Shown here piece after piece: positions 1 to 5,100 of a stretch of DNA of 5,100 bases (position 1 is its first letter; each line of letters starts with the position of its first letter). Origin of the DNA: Campylobacterales bacterium (GTDB lineage: Bacteria > Campylobacterota > Campylobacteria > Campylobacterales > JACAEZ01); contig JACAEZ010000213.1 of NCBI GenBank assembly GCA_013388565.1, positions 1 to 5,100 on the forward strand, read 5' to 3'. The notes below the pieces were generated by a model. It worked only from the letters and a program-made list of their open reading frames with translations, ran no database searches and was not told the DNA's origin. Position numbers and translations under genes: made by a program.

Positions 1-751
1 CATCAATAGATGTTCCATCATTAAAATAGACTGCATTTTGCTCCACTTTTGATATTTTTTTATTCGTAATAATCTTTACACCAAGTGAAAGCAACCTTTT
101 TGTTGACTTTTCAATCAAATATTTATCAAGCCCAGGTAATACTGTTTTTTGAGAACTGATTAAATAAACATTTATATTATCACAATTAAATGCCCCATTT
201 CTGTAAAACTCTCTTGAATAATATGCCATTTCAGCAGCAATCTCAACACCACTGATACCAGCCCCACCAATTACAATATTAAATTTTTCAGTACAAACTC
301 CACCTTCAGCCTCAAGTTTTCTATAAATAGCACTCTCAAATTTTTGCTTAAACTCCAATGCTCTTTTTAAACTTTTTACACCATGAGTACACTCTTTAAG
401 CCCTTCAATATTTGTATTAAAATTTGTTCTAGCACCTGCTGAAATAATCAAATAGTCATATTTAAAATTATCTATATCTGTAATAACAACTTTTTCTTTT
501 ACATCAATATCTAAAACATCTCTTTTAAAAAATTTTACACTCTCTCCAAACCCTTCACAAAGCGAAAATAAATCAATAGTAACATCAGAAATTTCACTTT
601 TATTTGCTATAAAATCATAAATCTCTGGCTGTAAATAGTGATAAGGATGTCTATCTAACAAAACTATCTCTAAATCATCTCTATCTTTTAAATGCTCAAT
701 CGCCCTAATACCACCATAACCACCACCAATAACAACTACTGTTTTTTTCAT
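1..751 (-). CDS. NAD(P)/FAD-dependent oxidoreductase, type II NADH dehydrogenase (NDH-2) like; C-terminus outside window
   Basis: I translated this partial gene by hand: 250 codons from the ATG at 751 down to position 2, without a stop. Residues 5-14 (VVVIGGGYGG) form the FAD-binding GxGxxG motif, followed by the β2-end acidic residue D33. The stretch HPYHYLQPEIYDF (35-47) matches the PxxY region of NDH-2 proteins. YDYLIISAGA (98-107) is the usual ATG-like motif of this fold. A second dinucleotide motif, IVIGGAGISGVEIAAE (159-174), binds the pyridine nucleotide. This is a Pyr_redox_2 layout. Full-length NDH-2 proteins are roughly 400 aa, so the C-terminal third, including any membrane-anchoring helix, is missing. 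The family oxidises NADH and reduces quinone at the inner face of the membrane without pumping protons. The residue expected to be acidic after the second Rossmann β2 is Ser (LISS, 197-200), so the nucleotide preference is uncertain. A sulfide:quinone reductase relative is the main alternative. The start is set by a good ribosome binding site. Confidence 0.85.
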   Translation of the reverse strand, partial: MKKTVVVIGGGYGGIRAIEHLKDRDDLEIVLLDRHPYHYLQPEIYDFIANKSEISDVTIDLFSLCEGFGESVKFFKRDVLDIDVKEKVVITDIDNFKYDYLIISAGARTNFNTNIEGLKECTHGVKSLKRALEFKQKFESAIYRKLEAEGGVCTEKFNIVIGGAGISGVEIAAEMAYYSREFYRNGAFNCDNINVYLISSQKTVLPGLDKYLIEKSTKRLLSLGVKIITNKKISKVEQNAVYFNDGTSID

Positions 752-755
752 GAAA

Positions 756-761
756 CTCCTT
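756..761 (-). promoter_or_regulatory. Shine-Dalgarno site of the NDH-2-like gene
   Basis: The minus strand reads AAGGAG, ending 4 nt before the ATG at 751. This is the strongest ribosome binding site in the window and fixes the start. The 39-nt gap to the fic stop codon also holds a TAAAAT (770-775, minus strand) that could be a -10 box for a gene-specific promoter with a very short leader. In an AT-rich genome that resemblance alone is weak. Confidence 0.75.
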
Positions 762-782
762 TTTTAGATATTTTATCTTTTG

Positions 783-802
783 AAAGTTACTTAACTAACT
801 TT
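783..802. repeat. Imperfect-looking stem (7-bp inverted repeat) around the fic stop codon
   Basis: AAAGTTA (783-789) and its exact reverse complement TAACTTT (796-802) are separated by 6 nt and enclose the fic stop codon (791-793). On the minus-strand transcript the stem is followed by CAAAAG, not a run of U, so it does not look like a rho-independent terminator. It could be a weak hairpin or a DNA-binding site ahead of the NDH-2-like gene. AT-rich inverted repeats of this length also arise by chance. Confidence 0.35.
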
Positions 803-2044
803 TAACTTAAAATAGTTTTTTTTACCTGCTGGAACTCTTTCTATTAATTCAAAATCTTTTAAAAGTTTTAAATCTTTTTGTATTATTCGTTCAGATATTT
901 TAAAAACTTTAGATAACTCTTTTGATGTTAGCATAAATGATTTTTTTTCATTTGAGAGTATTTTTATAATTTTTTGTTGTCTTGGTGTTAAATCTATATT
1001 TTTTTGTTTTACTATATTATTTACTATTTCATCTCTAAAATATGTTGTTATTCTAAGTTTTAATTCATGTAATCCATCAAGCATAATATTGCTCAAGTAA
1101 TAGAAAAAATATGTCATATCAAATTTAACATGAGAGTTATTATTACTTCGTTCTACATCAACAAAAGCTTTATAATATGACTTTTTATCTTTATTTATAA
1201 TTTCAGATATAGAGATATAATAGAACATATCATAGTTATAAAGTTTTAGTAAATGAGTAAATAAAATTCTAACTGTTCTACCATTTCCGTCCATAAATGG
1301 ATGAATATAAGCAAATAAAAAATGAAATGCAATTGTTTTATAAATTTTATCTATAGGTTTTAAAAAGTCATTATCTTTCAAAAATTCTATCAATTCATCT
1401 AACATCTGCAAAGCTATAGTTATATGTGGTGCAGAAAATATTATTTTTTGCTCTGCACTCTTAATATCTACATCATTTTTTCTATAATTTCCCTCATCTT
1501 CACCATTATCTAATGTATTTTCGGTAACAATTTTATGTAAATATTTTATAAAATCATTGTCTATATCTTCATTTTTATCTTTTATAAACATTAGTGCTTC
1601 AAAATTGTTTGAAATCATCTGTTCGCTAATATCTTTTGGTGTATCTTTTTTTTCTACCAACTCTTTTGTTCTAGCTATTGTACTAAAAGCCCCTTCTATT
1701 GAAGAAGAGCTAAAACACTCTTTGATTAAACTCTCTTTTAAAAGTTCAAATGTATAAATCTCTTTTAATAGATACTCTCTATTTTTAAAAAACTCTTTTA
1801 TCTGCTCTATTTTATTTTTTAGATAGACAGTCTCGACAAAATAAAAGCTTTTATTTTCAAACTTAAATATTTCAACTTTTAAATTTTGTCTTATATTTTC
1901 TATTTTTTCTTTTATAACCTCAAAATTACAATTTGACTCTTTTATTAAATGTTTTCTATATTCAATTTCATTATCTGTAAAATAGTTATCTATAGTTAAA
2001 TACTTTATCCATTCATCATTTGTAGTTGGATATTTTTTATTCAT
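791..2044 (-). CDS. fic: Fic-domain protein (putative AMP transferase) with C-terminal winged helix
   Basis: The 417-aa protein carries the complete Fic signature HPFMDGNGRTVR at residues 248-259. It has the catalytic His248, metal-binding Asp252, and the phosphate-binding Asn254, Arg256 and Arg259. Upstream, SSSIEG (113-118) matches the inhibitory-helix motif (S/T)xxxE(G/N), so this is a class II Fic protein whose own N-terminal helix (Glu117) should hold it in an inactive state. FSAPHI (203-208) sits where the target-docking flap is expected. Residues about 352-415 look like a winged helix: LTSKELSKVF, then a recognition-helix-like segment and a β-wing, suggesting DNA binding. Fic enzymes usually transfer AMP from ATP to a hydroxyl side chain of a target protein; the target here cannot be read from sequence. 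The ATG is 12 nt after the FrdB-like stop, with no other in-frame start before that stop and no clear Shine-Dalgarno sequence. GC is about 21% in 540 bases counted, below the neighbours (about 28-31%), which hints at separate acquisition. Confidence 0.93.
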   Translation of the reverse strand: MNKKYPTTNDEWIKYLTIDNYFTDNEIEYRKHLIKESNCNFEVIKEKIENIRQNLKVEIFKFENKSFYFVETVYLKNKIEQIKEFFKNREYLLKEIYTFELLKESLIKECFSSSSIEGAFSTIARTKELVEKKDTPKDISEQMISNNFEALMFIKDKNEDIDNDFIKYLHKIVTENTLDNGEDEGNYRKNDVDIKSAEQKIIFSAPHITIALQMLDELIEFLKDNDFLKPIDKIYKTIAFHFLFAYIHPFMDGNGRTVRILFTHLLKLYNYDMFYYISISEIINKDKKSYYKAFVDVERSNNNSHVKFDMTYFFYYLSNIMLDGLHELKLRITTYFRDEIVNNIVKQKNIDLTPRQQKIIKILSNEKKSFMLTSKELSKVFKISERIIQKDLKLLKDFELIERVPAGKKNYFKLKVS

Positions 2045-2050
2045 GATGAT

Positions 2051-2069
2051 GTTTAATTAGTAATTAAAC
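2051..2069. promoter_or_regulatory. Perfect 19-nt palindrome upstream of fic, candidate operator
   Basis: GTTTAATTA (2051-2059), a central G, and TAATTAAAC (2061-2069) form a 9-bp perfect inverted repeat. It covers the stop codon of the FrdB-like gene and ends 6 nt before the fic ATG. The symmetry and length suit a homodimeric DNA-binding protein, and the adjacent Fic protein has a winged-helix domain, so autoregulation is a natural guess. As RNA it could fold into an 8-bp A/U-rich stem with a 3-nt loop where the fic ribosome binding site would normally be. The palindrome is seen directly; any function is inferred. Confidence 0.45.
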
Positions 2070-2758
2070 CCAAAATCAAAGCTTAATGAGTTAAATGATG
2101 AAAATTTTGTATCAAAGTAGTTATATTTATAGCCAATGGTTCTAAGCATATTTATATCACTTTTTGGGTCTAATCCTTGTGGGCAAACCATTGTACAGTT
2201 TCCACAAAGTGTACAATCCCAGATTCCATTTTGTTGGATTTTATCTATATGCTCTTTTTCATCTTTTTCTCTTGAATCTATTGTATATCTATAAACTCTT
2301 GAGAGTGCAAATGGTCCTAAAAAAAAGCTATTTAGTTCAAAAACAGGACATGAGCTATAACATGAAAAGCATAAAATACAATCAGATTGAATATCATATT
2401 TTTGTTCATCGCTCTCGTTTGGTTTTGTATGATTATATTCTATTAAATAACTATTACATTTTAAAACATCAAATTTTGTTTCACAAACCAAATCTTTAAT
2501 AACTTCAAGATTTTTCAAAGGCTCGACAAAATCATTATCACTTGGCTTATACTCACAAGCTAAAACCTCTTTATTGTTTACTCTTACAGCACAACATCCA
2601 CAAACACCGCTTTTGCAACCTATATTAAATGTAAATGAAGAGTCGATATTTGCTTTTATATATGAAAAAATTTCTAAAAAAGTTTTGTTTTCTAACTCTA
2701 CTTCAAACTCATCAACTCTGGAAATACCATCTATAAATCTACTGATTAAAAGCTTCAT
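2057..2758 (-). CDS. Orphan FrdB/SdhB-like iron-sulfur electron-transfer protein
   Basis: The 233-aa protein has the two-domain plan of fumarate reductase/succinate dehydrogenase iron-sulfur subunits. The N-terminal ferredoxin domain holds a 2Fe-2S site, C48-x4-C53-x2-C56-x11-C68. The C-terminal domain has C127-x2-C130-x2-C133-x3-C137-P and C182-x2-C185-x2-C188-x3-C192-P. From memory, the stretch from GPF (148-150) to PQGLDP (193-198) resembles E. coli FrdB more than SdhB, including NGIWDCT (177-183) against NGVWSCT. Classical members have a non-cysteine at the position of C185 and bind a 3Fe-4S cluster there; this one should bind a second 4Fe-4S. The length is normal for the family. No flavoprotein (FrdA/SdhA) or membrane-anchor gene lies in the window, so the electron donor and acceptor are unknown. 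The ATG overlaps the Maf stop codon as ATGA, and no strong ribosome binding site precedes it, so translation is probably coupled to Maf. Confidence 0.9.
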   Translation of the reverse strand: MKLLISRFIDGISRVDEFEVELENKTFLEIFSYIKANIDSSFTFNIGCKSGVCGCCAVRVNNKEVLACEYKPSDNDFVEPLKNLEVIKDLVCETKFDVLKCNSYLIEYNHTKPNESDEQKYDIQSDCILCFSCYSSCPVFELNSFFLGPFALSRVYRYTIDSREKDEKEHIDKIQQNGIWDCTLCGNCTMVCPQGLDPKSDINMLRTIGYKYNYFDTKFSSFNSLSFDFGFNY

Positions 2759-4662
2759 GAAATACTTTCATACTCTTTGATAAGTTTTTCATGATTTCTT
2801 TTTACTATTTCAAGCACTGCATTCATACCACCAGCTAGTGAAAAAAACCAAAATTTATGTTTCATTATCCAATCTACCAATTTTGCTTTTTTATGTATAT
2901 CATCTTTTGGGTCAAGTACAACTAATTTTGCTAATTCAAACTCTTGATGGGCAATGTATGACTGTACAACATCAATATAAAGTTTTGTAAATTTCTCATC
3001 ATTAAACAACTTTTTAACAGCACTAATATCATCTGTTAATTTAACAAGTTTTTCAAAATTTATCTTTTCAAGTTTGTTTTGTTTATTTAATTTTTCTAAT
3101 ATTTCAAACTCTTTGGCTAGTTTTAAAAATAATTTTTCAACTCTATTTTGATATTTTTGTCCAAGTTGTATCCATTTTTCAACATAATCAACTGCTATTT
3201 TTAGATTTTTTTTGTACTCATTTTCTGTTGAGTATTTTAGTTTTATAGCTTTTTTAGGTTTTGATTTATCTATAAATTGTTCTATAAATTCACAAAATGG
3301 CATTTCAACAGCACCATTTATTCTAGCGCCACCCTCTGTACAGTTATATGTTGTCATGAAGTTTTTAGAATCTTCTATATATTTTTCAAAATAGTTTCTA
3401 AAAAGTAGCCAATTTATAGATGTTCTAATCTCTCCATTACCACCATACTTTTCTACATAAGAGTCTGTTACTGCATACTCTAACTGGTCTTCACCATAAA
3501 TATTTCCTTTTGAATGGCTCTTTCCATCTTCGCCATAAGCCAAATCTTGCCCAATCAATACACACTTTTCAAAACCCATAACATGAGCTAATTCATGAGC
3601 CATATTTGAAACACTCATACCAATTCCATGAAAACCAAATTTATTCAATTTTTCAAAATATTGTGTATAACCAAATGGTCTCATGACAATACATTTTTGC
3701 CCTTTTATAGCCTCTATTGATGTTGGGTGAAGTACTGAAGCTACACAAAATATAACATCTTTTGAATAATTAGCTGATGGAGCACCAAGCATTGAAGAGA
3801 CATCTCCTTCTGTTCGCTCTAGTGAAGTTACAATATCTGCTTTTATTCCACACTTTTCTAAATATGCCAATGTTGCATCTGGAGTTATGATTGTTACATA
3901 ATCTTGTATCTGTTTTAAAAGCGGAATTTGTTTATCTAAAGATGGACCTGTTGAGGTAATAACTGCAATATTTGAGTTTTTTTTCTTTATCAACTCTTGA
4001 AATTTATACCCTTTTAACATATCTGGAATATTATGTAAATGGTGTTCTATCCCCATTAAAGAGTCTATTGCACAGTTACCCAAACTATAAACCATCTGTG
4101 CTATTGCTTTTGAAAATAGTTGATTTACTCTTTTTATATCTTCACTATGGTTATTTATATAGTACTCATGTAAAATTTTTAAATCATACAATTTTGCATA
4201 AACTTTAAAATCTTTATTGATAACAACATCAAATGCAAAACCATATGTAAAATCATCAGAATATTTGATGAAAATTCTATTATCTTCTATCTCTTTTGAT
4301 AAATCTACAAAATTTAGTGCTATATAAATTACCTCTAAATTTGGTTCAATTATTACAACTCTTTTATGAACATCATTTCCCATGAGTGCTTTATAAAAAA
4401 TTCCATTTCCTATGCCATAAAAAAATAGCATAGGGTACAATCTATATTTTTCATCATACTCTTTTACCAAATTTTCTATATCAACTGCTGGATTTTCGTA
4501 AATTGTCTGTTGTGTTTTTAGATTTAAAATATTTATATCTATTGGGTCTTTTCCTTGATAAATATCAAAATCAACATTCTCTTTTATCTGTTTAAGCTTT
4601 TTTGCTAACTCTAAGTCCACTTTTTCTAATGCTTCTAAATTCTTTGAGTAGTAATCAATCAT
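2755..4662 (-). CDS. maf: Motility accessory factor (Maf) flagellin glycosyltransferase, DUF115/MptE-like
   Basis: The 635-aa protein fits the Maf family, whose members transfer pseudaminic or legionaminic acid onto Ser/Thr of flagellin in the cytoplasm before export. The N-terminal region contains a Rossmann-like YGIGNG (82-87) followed by VVIIEPNLE (102-110). The central DUF115/MptE-like catalytic domain starts at about residue 225, with ITSTGPSLD (235-243) as its nucleotide-sugar binding motif. The family block GMSVSNMAHELAH (348-360) runs into VLIGQDLAYGEDGKSH (368-383), and NCTEGGARINGA (440-451) closes the domain. Residues about 470-560 are Lys/Glu-rich and predicted helical, as in the C-terminal helical domain of Maf proteins. 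The gene begins 18 nt after the flagellar hook gene and has its own ribosome binding site. The coding strand has no long G tract of the kind that makes some Campylobacter maf genes phase-variable. Which sugar and which flagellin it uses cannot be told here. Confidence 0.92.
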   Translation of the reverse strand: MIDYYSKNLEALEKVDLELAKKLKQIKENVDFDIYQGKDPIDINILNLKTQQTIYENPAVDIENLVKEYDEKYRLYPMLFFYGIGNGIFYKALMGNDVHKRVVIIEPNLEVIYIALNFVDLSKEIEDNRIFIKYSDDFTYGFAFDVVINKDFKVYAKLYDLKILHEYYINNHSEDIKRVNQLFSKAIAQMVYSLGNCAIDSLMGIEHHLHNIPDMLKGYKFQELIKKKNSNIAVITSTGPSLDKQIPLLKQIQDYVTIITPDATLAYLEKCGIKADIVTSLERTEGDVSSMLGAPSANYSKDVIFCVASVLHPTSIEAIKGQKCIVMRPFGYTQYFEKLNKFGFHGIGMSVSNMAHELAHVMGFEKCVLIGQDLAYGEDGKSHSKGNIYGEDQLEYAVTDSYVEKYGGNGEIRTSINWLLFRNYFEKYIEDSKNFMTTYNCTEGGARINGAVEMPFCEFIEQFIDKSKPKKAIKLKYSTENEYKKNLKIAVDYVEKWIQLGQKYQNRVEKLFLKLAKEFEILEKLNKQNKLEKINFEKLVKLTDDISAVKKLFNDEKFTKLYIDVVQSYIAHQEFELAKLVVLDPKDDIHKKAKLVDWIMKHKFWFFSLAGGMNAVLEIVKRNHEKLIKEYESIS

Positions 4663-4667
4663 GATTA

Positions 4668-4672
4668 TCCTT
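4668..4672 (-). promoter_or_regulatory. Shine-Dalgarno site of maf
   Basis: The minus strand reads AAGGA, ending 5 nt before the ATG at 4662, inside the 18-nt gap after the flgE stop. It supports this start codon and independent initiation on a shared flgE-maf transcript. Confidence 0.65.
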
Positions 4673-4680
4673 AGTTAAAA

Positions 4681-5100
4681 TTATCTTTTTAATCCTATTG
4701 CCTCTTTTATCAAATCATCTGCTGTTGTTATTGATTTTGCATTTGCACTATAACTTCTTTGCATGACCATTATCTCTGTCAAAGCTGTTGCCATATCGAC
4801 ATTACTAGTTTCAAGCATTTTTTGTTTTATTGCACTTCCTGAAAATAAGTCAAGCCTTCCAACTGTATCTGTTCCTTCTTTGTGTTCCCATAAAAGAGTT
4901 GGTATTCCACTTTTATATGGCGATGTTTCACCGTTTAATGAAGGTGTTACAGAAAAAAGATTTGAACCAACCTTTGCTAAACCTTGGTCATTTATAAATC
5001 TACTAAGTCCTACTCTACCAAATGGTTCTACTTTATCATTTGAAAAGTGCATATATATAATTCCATTTTTATCTATACTTACACCTTCATTAAATCCCTC
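4681..5100 (-). CDS. flgE: Flagellar hook protein FlgE, C-terminal 139 residues
   Basis: The reading frame enters at the right edge and runs open to the TAA at 4681. An ATG at 5052 is internal: the 16 codons before it continue the same conserved domain, EGFNEGVSIDKNGIIY. Visible hook features are the SIDKNG and fSND region, GRVGLSRFINDQGL, and the C-terminal rod/hook domain (Flg_bbr_C) with SNVDM at visible residues 99-103 and QRSYSANAK at 114-122, ending in GLKR. These terminal heptads form the helical D0 domain that packs in the hook core. FlgE subunits are exported through the flagellar type III system and polymerise into the hook that joins rod and filament. FlgG ends similarly (SNVD, QRxYxxN, LKR), but the sequence before SNVD and the ANAK form fit FlgE better. 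Campylobacterota may carry more than one FlgE paralogue, and I cannot tell which this is. Confidence 0.85.
   Translation of the reverse strand, partial: EGFNEGVSIDKNGIIYMHFSNDKVEPFGRVGLSRFINDQGLAKVGSNLFSVTPSLNGETSPYKSGIPTLLWEHKEGTDTVGRLDLFSGSAIKQKMLETSNVDMATALTEIMVMQRSYSANAKSITTADDLIKEAIGLKR

Noticed and set aside
752..790. AGATA/TATCT short inverted repeat at 766-778 as an operator
   Set aside because: Five-base arms of A/T-rich sequence are too short to distinguish from chance.
1557..1757. Plus-strand open frame inside the Fic gene
   Set aside because: It is antisense to a clearly conserved Fic coding region, is low in complexity, and has no recognisable domain.
2164..2499. Plus-strand open frame of 111 codons opposite the FrdB-like gene
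   Set aside because: It lies wholly antisense to the cysteine-cluster region. The Leu/Tyr/His-rich product has no family resemblance.
2574..2780. Plus-strand open frame spanning the FrdB-like start
   Set aside because: It is antisense to the ferredoxin domain, with no ribosome binding site and no similarity that I recognise.
3212..3394. Short plus-strand open frame inside maf
   Set aside because: It is a shadow of the conserved maf frame.
816..3984. Runs of eight A on the coding strand (816-823, 941-948 and 1646-1653 in fic; 3977-3984 in maf) as possible phase-variation tracts
   Set aside because: Eight-base A/T runs are expected in DNA this AT-rich. All frames are intact and there is no long G/C tract, the usual phase-variable repeat in Campylobacterota.
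3972..4208. Plus-strand open frame inside maf
   Set aside because: It is antisense to the Maf domain boundary; its hydrophobic look comes from AT-rich composition read on the opposite strand.
4663..4690. Direct repeat of ATTATC near the flgE-maf junction
   Set aside because: Six bases in AT-rich DNA, with one copy inside the flgE coding end; no structure beyond chance.
5050..5052. ATG at 5052 as the start of a small separate gene
   Set aside because: The same frame stays open to the window edge and the upstream codons continue the FlgE domain, so this Met is internal.

Overview
The window is AT-rich, gene-dense bacterial DNA in which every real gene lies on the minus strand. The base composition (about 28-31% GC in the lines I counted by hand, lower in the Fic gene), the flagellar hook gene followed by a Maf-type motility accessory glycosyltransferase, and an FrdB-like protein all suggest a member of the Campylobacterota, most likely the Arcobacter group. 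The genus is an inference from gene content and composition; there is no rRNA or other marker here.

In transcription order (right to left): the C-terminal 139 residues of a flagellar hook protein FlgE (5100 to 4681, cut by the window edge); a complete 635-aa Maf glycosyltransferase (4662-2755); a 233-aa orphan iron-sulfur protein of the fumarate reductase/succinate dehydrogenase B type (2758-2057), whose ATG overlaps the Maf stop codon; a 417-aa Fic-domain protein with a C-terminal winged helix (2044-791); and the N-terminal 250 residues of a two-Rossmann-fold FAD/NADH oxidoreductase of the type II NADH dehydrogenase family (751-1, cut by the window edge). Gaps between genes are 18, -4, 12 and 39 nt, so there is no non-coding stretch near 300 bases. 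No rho-independent terminator is evident, so a single transcript is possible.

Functionally, the right half is flagellar: FlgE builds the hook, and Maf proteins glycosylate flagellin with nonulosonic acids. The left half is redox: an electron-transfer Fe-S protein and a quinone-reducing flavoprotein. A Fic gene of clearly lower GC sits between the two redox genes. The points most worth a second look are: the orphan FrdB-like subunit, which has a fourth cysteine where classical enzymes carry a 3Fe-4S cluster; its translational coupling to Maf; and a perfect 19-nt palindrome just upstream of the fic start codon. I do not see a clear new multi-gene system, CRISPR array, mobile element or RNA gene.
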